A stretch of 64,000 nucleotides of DNA from contig NZ_CYTO01000010.1 in the NCBI RefSeq assembly GCF_001458335.1, positions 125,310 through 189,309 of the forward strand, written 5' to 3'. The notes beneath the pieces are model-generated. The model had not been told where the DNA came from. It saw nothing but the letters and a program-made list of their open reading frames with translations, and searched no databases. The stretch's first letter is position 1. The number at the start of each line of letters is the position of its first letter. Position numbers and translations under genes: made by a program. Shown here one piece after another: positions 1-10,122 of the stretch. This DNA comes from Cognatishimia activa (GTDB lineage Bacteria > Pseudomonadota > Alphaproteobacteria > Rhodobacterales > Rhodobacteraceae).

Positions 1-2044
1 AGAGAGCCCAACCGTACGCGAAGAACGCAAAGGCCCGAAAGTGGGTGCGCCGGAAAAGGCCATCGAAGGTTTCCTGCGTGGTGCAGGCCTGACGATGGAT
101 CAACTGGAAGAGCGCGACACACCAAAAGGTGCCGTGTATTTTGCGACCATCGAAAAACCCGGCCGCCCGGCGGCTGAGATCGTGGCCGAAGTGCTCGAAG
201 ACACCATCCGCAACTTCCCTTGGCCAAAGTCCATGCGCTGGGGATCGGGCGCGTTGCGCTGGGTGCGCCCGTTGCACTCCATCCTCTGCATCATGACAGA
301 TGAGGCCGGCACAACGGTTGTGCCCATGGATGTGGAAGGCATCACATCTGGCGACACCACCGAAGGGCACCGGTTTATGGGGGCAGGGCGTTTTGCGGTC
401 ACTGGCTTTGAAGACTACGCTGCGAAGCTGAAGCGCGACCACGTGATCCTTTCGGCAGAGGAACGCGCCGAAACCATCTGGGCCGATGCTCAAAACCTCG
501 CCTTTGCGCAAGGTCTGGAAGTGGTGGATGACAAAGGCCTGTTGGCGGAAGTCGCAGGATTGGTGGAATGGCCTGTCACCCTGATGGGCGACATTGCCGA
601 GGACTTCTTGAACCTGCCGCCTGAAGTGCTTCAGACCTCCATGAAAGAACACCAGAAGTTCTTCTCGGTCAAAAATCCAAAAACTGGCCGGATTGAGAAA
701 TTCATTACTGTTGCGAACCGTGAAACCAAAGACAATGGCGCGACCATTCTGGCAGGTAACCAGAAGGTTCTGTTTGCGCGGCTGTCAGATGCGAAATTCT
801 TCTGGGAAAATGACGTGCGCACCGCGAAAGCTGGCGCGTCTGAGTGGACCGAGAAACTTGCGAACGTGACTTTCCACAACAAGCTGGGCTCTCAGGCCGA
901 ACGCATTGACCGTTTCGCAGAGCTGGCACGTGATATTGCGCCGCTTGTGAATGCAGATGCGGATCTGGCCGAAAAGGCCGCGCGTTGGGCGAAGGCCGAT
1001 CTCAGCTCTGAAATGGTCTATGAATTCCCGGAACTGCAGGGCCTGATGGGCCGCTATTACGCTGAGTTTGCAGGCCATCCGGCCGAGGTTGCGGCGGCGG
1101 CGACTGAACATTACTCGCCCCTTGGCCCATCTGATGACGTGCCTGTCGCGCCAATTTCTGTGGCCGTCGCACTAGCGGACAAGCTGGATGTTCTGACGGG
1201 ATTCTGGGCGATTGATGAAAAGCCCACTGGGTCAAAAGATCCTTTTGCGCTGCGTCGCGCTGCGCTGGGTGTGATCCGCCTCGTCGTGGAAAATGGCCTG
1301 AAAATGCCGCTGGACCGGTTCTTTGACGCGCAACTGTTGCGTCACGAAATCGAACAAAACGGGGATGACCAAGCGTCAAAGTCCCTGATGGGGGATCTGC
1401 TTAAAGAAATCGCAGACCACGGCGTGTTCGGTGCGGCGATGCGTACCGTTGTGGATGCCGTTGACGGTGATCTTCCTGAACATATCGAAGAGCTTAAGAC
1501 TCGTTTGCCCGACACATCGGTTGATCTTCTCTCCTTCTTCCACGATCGCCTAAAAGTCTTCTTGCGCGACCAAGGCATCCGCCACGACGTGATCGACGCC
1601 TGCATCGCCATGGAGGGCAATGACGATATCGCGCTCTTGGTCAATCGCGCCAAAGCATTGCAGACCTTCCTTGGCACTGATGATGGCGAGAACCTTCTGC
1701 AAGGATTTAAACGCGCCAACAACATTCTCACCCAAGCTGAGGAAAAAGACGGCGTTGAATACTCCTTCGGCGCCGATGCCAAATTCGCCAAAGAAGATGC
1801 AGAAAAAGCCCTGTTTGAAGCGCTGGACAGATTCGAGCCTTCCATTGCCGAAGCCATCAAAGGCGAGGATTTCGCCGCAGCAATGGCGGGCCTAGCAGGT
1901 CTGCGTGCGCCGATTGATGGCTTCTTTGAAGCGGTTCAGGTCAACAGCGATGACGAGATCCTACGCCGCAACCGCTTGAACCTGCTCAGCCGCATTCGCC
2001 AGCTTTGCGCCTCGGTTGCGGATTTGACCAAAGTCGAAGGCTAA
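1..2044 (+). CDS. glyS: Glycyl-tRNA synthetase beta subunit (5' end outside window)
   Basis: Beta subunit of the heterotetrameric bacterial glycyl-tRNA synthetase, which charges tRNA-Gly in the cytoplasm and contributes to tRNA binding. The frame is open from base 2 and encodes a typical GlyS stretch (VREERKGPKVGAPEKAIEGF), so the GTG at 41 is internal and the true start lies upstream of the window. Recognisable blocks include KSMRWGSG with RWVRPLHSI, the segment TSMKEHQKFF, and LADKLDVLTGFW followed by GSKDPFALRRAALG. The C-terminal part carries the DALR-like anticodon-binding region. The partner glyQ would be expected immediately upstream. Identification is secure; only the 5' part is missing. 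Confidence 0.96.
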   Translation, partial: ESPTVREERKGPKVGAPEKAIEGFLRGAGLTMDQLEERDTPKGAVYFATIEKPGRPAAEIVAEVLEDTIRNFPWPKSMRWGSGALRWVRPLHSILCIMTDEAGTTVVPMDVEGITSGDTTEGHRFMGAGRFAVTGFEDYAAKLKRDHVILSAEERAETIWADAQNLAFAQGLEVVDDKGLLAEVAGLVEWPVTLMGDIAEDFLNLPPEVLQTSMKEHQKFFSVKNPKTGRIEKFITVANRETKDNGATILAGNQKVLFARLSDAKFFWENDVRTAKAGASEWTEKLANVTFHNKLGSQAERIDRFAELARDIAPLVNADADLAEKAARWAKADLSSEMVYEFPELQGLMGRYYAEFAGHPAEVAAAATEHYSPLGPSDDVPVAPISVAVALADKLDVLTGFWAIDEKPTGSKDPFALRRAALGVIRLVVENGLKMPLDRFFDAQLLRHEIEQNGDDQASKSLMGDLLKEIADHGVFGAAMRTVVDAVDGDLPEHIEELKTRLPDTSVDLLSFFHDRLKVFLRDQGIRHDVIDACIAMEGNDDIALLVNRAKALQTFLGTDDGENLLQGFKRANNILTQAEEKDGVEYSFGADAKFAKEDAEKALFEALDRFEPSIAEAIKGEDFAAAMAGLAGLRAPIDGFFEAVQVNSDDEILRRNRLNLLSRIRQLCASVADLTKVEG

Positions 2045-2059
2045 ACGAAACCCGTTCCC

Positions 2060-2110
2060 TTCTTCTTTGTCAAAATACTCAAACCGCCGGATTTCTTAAG
2101 AAATCCGGCG
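2060..2110 (+). repeat. Recurrent T-rich motif plus perfect hairpin after glyS
   Basis: Sixteen bases after the glyS stop lies a 21-base motif ending TTTGTCAAAATACTC (2060-2080), followed by an 11-bp perfect stem: CGCCGGATTTC (2085-2095), loop TTAA, GAAATCCGGCG (2100-2110). The same motif-plus-hairpin occurs at 12260-12306 and, reversed and slightly diverged, at 49449-49480. No T-tract follows the stem, so it is not a textbook intrinsic terminator. It may act in mRNA 3' processing or termination; the function is inferred only from position. Confidence 0.6.
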
Positions 2111-2204
2111 CTGCTCTTTCCGCAAGCGCAATGTTTTTCCGTTAACCTTTTCCTTGCCTCATAGCGCAGCACCCTTATGCTGCCGCCCCATGGAGGATGC
2201 CGCA

Positions 2205-4742
2205 GTGCAGAAAAATAGCCCGTTTATCACTCTAGTGACCCCCACCGCACCGATCACTGTGCAAACCCATGGTGGCCGGGCGAAGTGTCTGCAACGCTTG
2301 GTCCGTCTTGATCTGCCGGTTCCAACAACTGTCGCCGTGTCTTTTGATGCGGTGCACCGGCTTGCCGGGGGCGAAATCCCGGACCTAGAGCGATTGATGG
2401 AACCCTTTGAAGACGGGTGTTTGCTCTGCGTGCGTCCGAGTTCAGAGGATCCCGATTGGGGCGGTCCGCGCGCGGTGCTTAATATCGGTATCAATGACGA
2501 ACGGCATGCGGAACTTGCGAAATCCATCGGCAAAGCAGCCGATGAGATCTATTTGCGGTTCATTCAGGCCTATTCGGAACATGTGGCGCGTCTAGACCCA
2601 GATATGTTTGACGACATCGATCTATCTGGCCCTAAAGCCGTTCACGAAGCGCTTGAAGCCTATGAAGACGAAGCGGAAGAGCCATTTCCGCAAGATGCCG
2701 CAACCCAATTGTTAGGTGTATTACGCTCCATGGCACGCGCTTGGGGCGGGACTTCGGCGCGCCTCTTGCGCATGGCCAAAGGCGCGCCCGCAGATGCGGG
2801 TCTCGGGCTCGTGGTCCAGGCGGTGGCTTTGGGCATGGGGCAGGGTGAAAGCGGTTCCGGCGTTTTGCAACTGGTGGACGGTGCGTCAGGGCATCAGGTG
2901 ATCAAAGGGCGTTACCTCAGCCAGTCTCAAGGCCGCGATGCACTGCATGCGGGGGACAAGTCTCTGTTCCTAACCAAAGACAAGCGCGGACCATCCTTGC
3001 AAGAGAAGCTCCCAGAAGCGTTTGACGCGCTGATCGAACATGCGGAACTGATGCGCAAGCGCTTGCGCGAAGAAATGCAGATGGAATTCACGATTGAAAA
3101 TGGTGAAGTCCATATTCTGGATGGCGTCCGCATCCAACGCAGCGCTCGCGCCGCGGTGCGGATTGCGGTGGCTCTGGCGGAAGAGGGTATCATTAGCCAT
3201 GAAGAGGCTCTCATGCGAATCGAGCCGCGCGCGTTGAATGAGCTCTTGCACCGTCAGGTCGACCCTAATGCAAAGCGAGATGTGATCGGTGCTGGCGTGG
3301 CGGCAAGCCCCGGCGCTGCAAGCGGAAGGCTGGTCTTCTCAGAGGCAGCAGCACAGGCGTCTGCCGCGCGCGGAGAGGCTTGTATCCTTGTGCGCCGCCA
3401 AACCAGCCCAGAAGATGTGCGTGGGATGCATGCTTCCGTCGCTGTGCTGACGGAAAGAGGCGGTGTGACCAGCCATGCTGCGGTGATCGCGCGTGGACTG
3501 GGGTTGCCTTGCGTTGTTGGCGCAAGCTCATTGCGGTTTCAAACACGCTCCAAGCAGCTGACGGCCCAAGGCGGACGCATTTTCAAAGAAGGTGATGTTG
3601 TCACTGTCGATGGCACCAATGGTCAGGTTCTTGCGGGTGAGCCGGAAATGCTGGAAGCGGCTCTGGATGATGCGTTCAAAACACTGATGACCTGGGCAGA
3701 CGAGGCGCGCGACATCGGTGTGCGTGCCAACGCGGATACGCCGTCAGATGCAAAAACCGCTCGCAATTTTAAGGCGCAGGGGATCGGGCTTTGCCGGACA
3801 GAACACATGTTCTTTGACGAAGACCGTCTGACTGTCATGAGAGAGATGATCTTTGCCGATGATCCCGCAGATCGCCGCACGGCAGTCGATCGCTTGATGC
3901 CAATTCAACGCGCGGATTTCGTCGAACTGTTCCGGATCATGAAGGATCAACCGGTCTGTATCCGCCTGTTTGATCCGCCATTGCATGAATTCCTTCCCGG
4001 AAATCGCGCCGGTATGCGCGATTTGGCGGAAGCGTTGGATCTTCCATTATCCCATGTGGAGCGCCGGATTGAGGCTCTCAGCGAGTATAACCCTATGTTG
4101 GGTATGCGCGGCGTGCGTCTTGGGATCACTATTCCTGAGATCTACGAAATGCAGGCGCGGGCCATTTTTGAAGCAACACTAGATGCTGCAAAAGACGGAG
4201 CTGTTGTTGTTCCCGAGATCATGATCCCATTGGTAAGCGCAAAACGCGAAGTTGAGCTCGTGAAAACGCGCATTGACGCGGTGGCCGCTGCTGTTCGCAC
4301 CGAACGCGGTGCTGATTTTGATTTCAAACTTGGCGTCATGGTTGAAACGCCACGTGCGGCACTGCGCGCAGAAGATATCGCGCCGCATTGCGACTTTTTT
4401 AGCTTCGGCACAAATGACCTTACCCAAATGGCCTATGGATTGTCGCGCGATGACGCCGGTCGTTTTATGTCGGCCTATGTGCAGCAGGGTGTTTATCCCG
4501 AAGACCCTTTCCATACGCTAGACGCCGAAGGGGTCGGTGAATTGGTGCAATTGGGTGTTGATCGGGGACGTAAAGCGCAGCCGGGCCTCACGATGTCAGT
4601 CTGCGGAGAGCATGGGGGCAGCCCCGAATCAATCGCTTTTTGCCGAAAAGTGGGAATCGACTACGTTTCTTGCTCGCCATTCCGGGTTCCCGTTGCGCGG
4701 TTAGCCGCCGCGCAATTTACCATAAAAGACAAGATCGGGTAG
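2205..4742 (+). CDS. ppdK: Pyruvate, phosphate dikinase-like PEP-utilising enzyme
   Basis: Member of the PPDK/PEP-utiliser family, which interconverts pyruvate, ATP and phosphate with PEP, AMP and pyrophosphate. The central phosphohistidine domain is intact (GGVTSHAAVIARGLG, His near residue 424). The C-terminal PEP/pyruvate barrel has GLCRTEHMFF, GVMVETPRAAL, FSFGTNDLTQMAYG and the catalytic cysteine in SVCGEHGG. The N-terminal nucleotide-binding part is divergent: it starts at GGRAKCLQRLVRLDLPVP and has VRPSSEDPDWGG where typical PPDK has a GARASMPGMMDT-like block. I chose GTG 2205 because GGAGG at 2192-2196 sits 8 bases before it; ATG 2190 and TTG 2154 are in-frame alternatives. It follows glyS. 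The family is certain; dikinase activity is less so. Confidence 0.85.
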   Translation: MQKNSPFITLVTPTAPITVQTHGGRAKCLQRLVRLDLPVPTTVAVSFDAVHRLAGGEIPDLERLMEPFEDGCLLCVRPSSEDPDWGGPRAVLNIGINDERHAELAKSIGKAADEIYLRFIQAYSEHVARLDPDMFDDIDLSGPKAVHEALEAYEDEAEEPFPQDAATQLLGVLRSMARAWGGTSARLLRMAKGAPADAGLGLVVQAVALGMGQGESGSGVLQLVDGASGHQVIKGRYLSQSQGRDALHAGDKSLFLTKDKRGPSLQEKLPEAFDALIEHAELMRKRLREEMQMEFTIENGEVHILDGVRIQRSARAAVRIAVALAEEGIISHEEALMRIEPRALNELLHRQVDPNAKRDVIGAGVAASPGAASGRLVFSEAAAQASAARGEACILVRRQTSPEDVRGMHASVAVLTERGGVTSHAAVIARGLGLPCVVGASSLRFQTRSKQLTAQGGRIFKEGDVVTVDGTNGQVLAGEPEMLEAALDDAFKTLMTWADEARDIGVRANADTPSDAKTARNFKAQGIGLCRTEHMFFDEDRLTVMREMIFADDPADRRTAVDRLMPIQRADFVELFRIMKDQPVCIRLFDPPLHEFLPGNRAGMRDLAEALDLPLSHVERRIEALSEYNPMLGMRGVRLGITIPEIYEMQARAIFEATLDAAKDGAVVVPEIMIPLVSAKREVELVKTRIDAVAAAVRTERGADFDFKLGVMVETPRAALRAEDIAPHCDFFSFGTNDLTQMAYGLSRDDAGRFMSAYVQQGVYPEDPFHTLDAEGVGELVQLGVDRGRKAQPGLTMSVCGEHGGSPESIAFCRKVGIDYVSCSPFRVPVARLAAAQFTIKDKIG

Positions 4743-4892
4743 GCTGACGCCGCAGTTACGCAGCATATTGGCCACAATTTTGTCAAAATTTGCTGAATTG
4801 CGCTTTTTCTGGACGTTTTAAGTATTTTTCGCTATCTCCCCCCGAATGTTTGCCGGGTTTGGGGGGTCCGGCCTCAGTTATGCGAGGCTGCC

Positions 4893-5528
4893 ATGCGCAC
4901 GTTAGCAACGATGATGATCGCCGTTTTCTTGACGGCACAAACCGCCCTTGCAGGGGCGACCCAAGACCCGGTTCAAGCCGCTTTTGACAGCGAAGCTCGT
5001 GAGCTGGCGTCATTGGATGGATCTAAGATCCGTGATTTTTTCACCCGCCAGAAGACCACAAAACCGCTGCAGATCGAACGCAGCCGCGCTTGGATTGATG
5101 CGCAGCCGGTGGTCACAGGGGATGAGCAATGGGCTTGCCTTGCGCAAGCACTGTATTTTGAGGCGCGCGGCGAAAGCGTACGTGGTCAATTTGCTGTGGC
5201 AGAAGTCATCCTGAACCGCGTCGATAGCGCGAAGTTTCCCGACACGATTTGCAAAGTGATCCACCAAGGCACCGGCCGTAAATTTGCGTGCCAGTTTACG
5301 TTCACCTGCGATGGGCATCCGGAAAACATCCACGAAAAGGGCGCTTATGCACGGGTTGGCAAGATCGCTAAGTTCATGATGGACGGCGCAGCTCGGGATT
5401 TGACCGATGGGGCGACCTATTATCACACAAAAGCGGTGAACCCACGCTGGGCACGCAAATTTGCGCGCACGACAACAATTGGCGTACACCACTTCTACCG
5501 CCCACACGTGCGGGTTTCTCAAAACTAA
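4893..5528 (+). CDS. Exported cell wall hydrolase, SleB/CwlJ family
   Basis: A 211-residue protein with an N-terminal signal peptide (MRTLATMMIAVFLTAQTALA) followed by a linker and a SleB/CwlJ hydrolase domain from about residue 75. The diagnostic block is CLAQALYFEARGES with the catalytic-type Glu, followed by AEVILNRV, a CQFTFTCDG segment and a C-terminal ATYYHTKAVNPRWA and GVHHFYRP. In spore formers this family cleaves cortex peptidoglycan; in alphaproteobacteria it is a periplasmic peptidoglycan hydrolase of unclear role. The 150-base upstream gap holds C6 and G6 runs (about 4839-4866) that could pair. It is monocistronic or loosely linked to folB. Confidence 0.85.
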   Translation: MRTLATMMIAVFLTAQTALAGATQDPVQAAFDSEARELASLDGSKIRDFFTRQKTTKPLQIERSRAWIDAQPVVTGDEQWACLAQALYFEARGESVRGQFAVAEVILNRVDSAKFPDTICKVIHQGTGRKFACQFTFTCDGHPENIHEKGAYARVGKIAKFMMDGAARDLTDGATYYHTKAVNPRWARKFARTTTIGVHHFYRPHVRVSQN

Positions 5529-5597
5529 GCTGTCTGGCCTCAGACCTAAGGCACTGCTATAGCGGCTCGGAACATCATTCCGAGCCGGAGCTATTTT

Positions 5598-6506
5598 GTG
5601 ACCCAAGATAAAGCCACAGACACCACAAACGCTTTCGCACACCCAGAGTTTCGCGCAGCGTCGATGCCGCTTGACGGTGTTCATGATCGCCTGTCTCTGC
5701 GCGATCATGTGGTGGAGGTCGAGATTGGGGCATTTCAGGCGGAACGCGATATGACCCAGCGCGTGTCTTTTGATGTGGTCGTTGAGGTCGCGGCCCCAGA
5801 TGCTGATCTTGAAGATGATGTGGACCGGATCCTCTCTTATGATCGCCTGACTTGGGCAATTGAGACAGAGCTTGCCGCCCAAAGACTGAATCTACTTGAA
5901 ACACTGGCCGAACGCATCGCTGACCGCATTTTAGCGGAGCCACAAGCGTTGCGGGTTTTTGTGCGCATTCAAAAGCTCGACAAAGGCAACGGAAAACTTG
6001 GCGTCGAAGTGGTGCGCGTGCCGGGGCAGGGCGAGAAATACAACGCGGATCAAGCCAGACCAACCGTTGTGTTCATAGGGGGGGAACCTATTGTCGCGAT
6101 GGAAGTTCAGAACCTCCTAGACAACACCGTTGATGCGCCTTTGGTGATCGTGCTGGATCTTCCAATTGATCGGCCCCAAGCGGGGAGCTCAACAGCGCAG
6201 CGCCAGATCGATTTGCTCGCCATCGAGCAAGCGGGTTGGAAGCTTTCTGCAGAGCTAACGAATGTATCCGTAGCCGCAACACGAACCGAACTCGACTGGG
6301 CAATGAAGACCGGTCAAAGTTGTATTTGGGCGCCGTCGAAACTGGTGAGCGACGCGGTGGATACACCGCCGGAAGATGCAGGCGCTTTGGCGCTTTGGTT
6401 TGCGACGCAGTGGGGTGCAAAAAAGCTCATTGATGTCGGCGGAACTCTGCGTGTGTCCGACACAAATGCGCTGGAGATTGTAACAGTCAGTCACAGTGCA
6501 AACTGA
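5598..6506 (+). CDS. folB: Dihydroneopterin aldolase with C-terminal extension
   Basis: Folate biosynthesis enzyme that splits 7,8-dihydroneopterin into 6-hydroxymethyl-dihydropterin and glycolaldehyde. The FolB fold spans roughly residues 30-145 (LSLRDHVVEVEIGAFQAER, RILSYDRLTWAIE, NLLETLAERIADRIL, VRIQKLDK). A second region of about 155 residues (VFIGGEPIVAMEVQNLL to the end) is absent from the compact FolB of about 120 residues and has no motif I recognise. GTG 5598 is preceded by GGAG at 5587-5590. folP follows downstream, making this a small folate locus. Confidence 0.85.
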   Translation: MTQDKATDTTNAFAHPEFRAASMPLDGVHDRLSLRDHVVEVEIGAFQAERDMTQRVSFDVVVEVAAPDADLEDDVDRILSYDRLTWAIETELAAQRLNLLETLAERIADRILAEPQALRVFVRIQKLDKGNGKLGVEVVRVPGQGEKYNADQARPTVVFIGGEPIVAMEVQNLLDNTVDAPLVIVLDLPIDRPQAGSSTAQRQIDLLAIEQAGWKLSAELTNVSVAATRTELDWAMKTGQSCIWAPSKLVSDAVDTPPEDAGALALWFATQWGAKKLIDVGGTLRVSDTNALEIVTVSHSAN

Positions 6507-6548
6507 GTGCTTGCCTTGTAAACGAAGATCGCCCATGCACACTGCACT

Positions 6549-6744
6549 ATGACTTACTATCGCGCTATTCCGCATATTGATGCGGCCCGACCTGAGACCG
6601 CGAAATCCCTCGCCGGGGGATGGGCGTGGTTCACGCAAGTCGAGTGTTTGAACAGAGGCGCTGAGCCTCGGATCATAGCTGCGGATGATGCTCCTCAGGA
6701 TGTTCTGGATCGCATGACAGGCAAGCGCTCCGATGTGGCGGGGG
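6549..6744 (+). other. Out-of-frame N-terminal segment apparently belonging to FolP
   Basis: An open frame beginning at ATG 6549 (MTYYRAIPHIDAARPET, then LAGGWAWFTQVECLNRGAEP, then IAADDAPQDVLDRMTGKRSD) runs into the folP frame with a one-base offset. It resembles the N-terminal extension I recall on dihydropteroate synthases of Rhodobacteraceae. Removing one G from the G5 run at 6740-6744 would fuse it smoothly to folP ([17 protein letters not shown]). It is therefore either a real frameshift in the extension or a homopolymer sequencing error. As read, this frame would otherwise end at 6803. Confidence 0.6.
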
Positions 6745-6747
6745 TCC

Positions 6748-7563
6748 ATGGCAACTCCCCAATTGATGGGGATCCTAAACGTCACGCCAGACAGTTTCTC
6801 TGATGGCGGCCAGTTTAATGCGCCAGACCAAGCCATTGCGCGCACCAAAGATATGGTTGCGCAAGGGGCAACGATTATTGATATCGGTGGCGAGTCAACG
6901 CGCCCCGGTTCTGGCTACGTGGAAATCGAAGAGGAGATCGCACGGACTGCACCTGTGATTGAAGCCGTCGCGCCTGCCATTGATGCTCCGATTAGCATCG
7001 ATACACGCAAAGCGCCCGTTGCTGCAGCGGCTTTGAAGGCGGGAGCTGTTCTGGTCAACGATGTGTCGGGCTTTACTTTCGATGCGGAGCTGGGGCCATT
7101 GTCAGCATCACAAAAAGCGCCGGTTTGCGTCATGCATGCGCAGGGTGATCCCGCGACCATGCAAGATGATCCAAGTTATGATGATGTATTGCTGGATGTT
7201 TACGACTTCTTGGATGCACAGGTGCGTCAGTTAGAGGCGCTGGGTATTCCGCGTGATCAGATCGTTGTCGATCCCGGTATCGGTTTTGGCAAAAACCTGA
7301 CCCACAATCTCGCACTACTTGCGCGCATTAGCCTTTTCCACAGTCTTGGCTGCCCAATCCTGCTCGGCGCATCGCGCAAGAGCTTGATCGGCCATGTGTC
7401 TGGGGCAACCGATACAAGCGAACGCATGCCGGGTTCCTTAGCCTTGGCTTTGGCAGGCGTAAGCCAAGGCGTTCAGTTTTTACGAGTACACGATGTGGCG
7501 GAAACCAAGCAGGCATTGGACCTGTGGACCGCATCCACGACAGGAGCTTTCAATGACGCGTAA
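6748..7563 (+). CDS. folP: Dihydropteroate synthase
   Basis: Condenses 6-hydroxymethyl-dihydropterin pyrophosphate with p-aminobenzoate in folate synthesis (cytoplasmic TIM barrel). The catalytic domain is complete: [38 protein letters not shown], the [18 protein letters not shown] strand, [26 protein letters not shown] and [11 protein letters not shown]. As read, the first ATG that gives just this domain is 6748; an in-frame ATG at 6733 adds five residues. A frame-shifted upstream segment (6549-6744) probably belongs to the same gene. The stop overlaps the glmM start by 11 bases, implying co-translation. Confidence 0.9.
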   Translation: MATPQLMGILNVTPDSFSDGGQFNAPDQAIARTKDMVAQGATIIDIGGESTRPGSGYVEIEEEIARTAPVIEAVAPAIDAPISIDTRKAPVAAAALKAGAVLVNDVSGFTFDAELGPLSASQKAPVCVMHAQGDPATMQDDPSYDDVLLDVYDFLDAQVRQLEALGIPRDQIVVDPGIGFGKNLTHNLALLARISLFHSLGCPILLGASRKSLIGHVSGATDTSERMPGSLALALAGVSQGVQFLRVHDVAETKQALDLWTASTTGAFNDA

Positions 7564-8896
7564 GTTTTTTGGCACCGACGGTGTGCGCGGCACGGCAAAC
7601 CAATATCCGATGACCGCAGAGATGGCGCTCAAACTCGGCGCAGCCGTTGGGCGTTATTTCCGCAATGACGGCAACAATCAGCACCGGGTGGTGATCGGTA
7701 AAGACACGCGTCTGTCAGGTTATATGTTTGAGAATGCACTGACCGCTGGTTTGACATCAACGGGTATGAATGTGTTGCTGCTTGGTCCAGTGCCGACCCC
7801 AGCGGTTGGTATGCTCACCAAATCGATGCGCGCTGATCTGGGCGTTATGATTTCTGCCAGCCATAACCCAGCAATCGACAATGGGATCAAGTTCTTTGGC
7901 CCTGATGGATTTAAGCTGTCCGATGAGGCGGAGCTTGAGATCGAAAAGCTTGTGATTGATGGGGTCGAACCGGTTCAATCGCAAAACATTGGTCGCGCAA
8001 AGCGGATCGATGACGGACGTTTCCGTTATATCGAGCGGGTGAAGAATTCGTTGCCGAAAGGCTTGCCCTTCAAGGGTTTGAAAGTTGTGGTTGATTGTGC
8101 GAACGGTGCTGCTTACCGCGCCGCACCTGAAGCCCTGTGGGAACTCGGAGCCGAGGTGATCTCGGTCGGCGTCAATCCAAACGGCACCAATATCAACGAA
8201 AACTGCGGCTCGACCCATACCGAAACCGCAGCAGAAGCCGTCGTGGCCCATGGTGCCGATGTGGGCGTTGCGCTGGATGGTGACGCGGACCGCGTCATGG
8301 TGATCGACGAAAAAGGTCAGGTGGCAGATGGCGACCAGTTGATGGCGCTTTTGGCAAGCCGCTGGGCCGCTGCTGATCAGCTCAAGGGCGGCGCCTTGGT
8401 GGCCACGGTGATGTCAAATCTTGGCCTGGAGCGTTATCTGGAAGGGCAGGGTCTGCGTCTGGAACGCACCGCCGTAGGTGACCGGTATGTCGTTGAGCGT
8501 ATGCGCCAAGGTGGATTTAACCTTGGGGGCGAGCAATCCGGCCATATCGTCATGACAGACTATGCCACCACGGGTGATGGTCTTATGGCGGGCCTTCAGT
8601 TCTTGGCGGCGATGGTGGAAAGCGGCAAGCCTGCCTCTGAGCTGGCGCAGAGCTTTGAAACCGTGCCGCAGCTGCTTAAGAACGTTCGCTATGGTACCGG
8701 CCAAGCACCGCTCGAAATTGCGTCTGTTCAGTCTGCGATCAGCGAGGCTGAGGCGCGTCTGAAAGGGAAGGGCCGTTTGCTGATCCGCAAATCAGGCACA
8801 GAGCCATTGATCCGTGTGATGGCAGAATGCGAAGATTCGACGCTTCTGGCCGAAGTGGTGGATGCGATCGTCGCTGAAGTGCAAGCAAGCGTCTGA
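7553..8896 (+). CDS. glmM: Phosphoglucosamine mutase
   Basis: Interconverts glucosamine-6-phosphate and glucosamine-1-phosphate on the route to UDP-GlcNAc for peptidoglycan and LPS. It has 447 residues, the usual family length. It begins [13 protein letters not shown]. The active-site phosphoserine loop is [17 protein letters not shown] near residue 102, the metal loop is [13 protein letters not shown], and the sugar-binding loop is [10 protein letters not shown]. The C-terminal phosphate-binding loop is [17 protein letters not shown] 7553 lies inside the end of folP. A strong symmetric terminator follows. Confidence 0.97.
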   Translation: MTRKFFGTDGVRGTANQYPMTAEMALKLGAAVGRYFRNDGNNQHRVVIGKDTRLSGYMFENALTAGLTSTGMNVLLLGPVPTPAVGMLTKSMRADLGVMISASHNPAIDNGIKFFGPDGFKLSDEAELEIEKLVIDGVEPVQSQNIGRAKRIDDGRFRYIERVKNSLPKGLPFKGLKVVVDCANGAAYRAAPEALWELGAEVISVGVNPNGTNINENCGSTHTETAAEAVVAHGADVGVALDGDADRVMVIDEKGQVADGDQLMALLASRWAAADQLKGGALVATVMSNLGLERYLEGQGLRLERTAVGDRYVVERMRQGGFNLGGEQSGHIVMTDYATTGDGLMAGLQFLAAMVESGKPASELAQSFETVPQLLKNVRYGTGQAPLEIASVQSAISEAEARLKGKGRLLIRKSGTEPLIRVMAECEDSTLLAEVVDAIVAEVQASV

Positions 8897-8916
8897 TACC
8901 TGCAACTTACCAATGA

Positions 8917-8946
8917 AAAACGCCTCGCAATTTTGCGAGGCGTTTT
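8917..8946. terminator. Bidirectional intrinsic terminator between glmM and ilvC
   Basis: A near-perfect palindrome, AAAACGCCTCGCAA (8917-8930) and TTGCGAGGCGTTTT (8933-8946), gives a GC-rich stem flanked by A and T runs. It can terminate glmM on the + strand and ilvC on the - strand. It lies 20 bases after the glmM stop and 24 bases after the ilvC stop on the other strand. Confidence 0.9.
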
Positions 8947-8970
8947 CTGTTTGATTTAAAGCGAAAGCTC

Positions 8971-10089
<1,119 letters not shown>

Positions 10090-10122
10090 TCATTCGTTCA
10101 ACAATCAAATACTGACAAAATC

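Noticed and set aside
5010..5882. A 290-codon open frame on the - strand spanning the SleB-type hydrolase and folB start
   Set aside because: It crosses the gap between two well-supported + strand genes and has no coherent domain.
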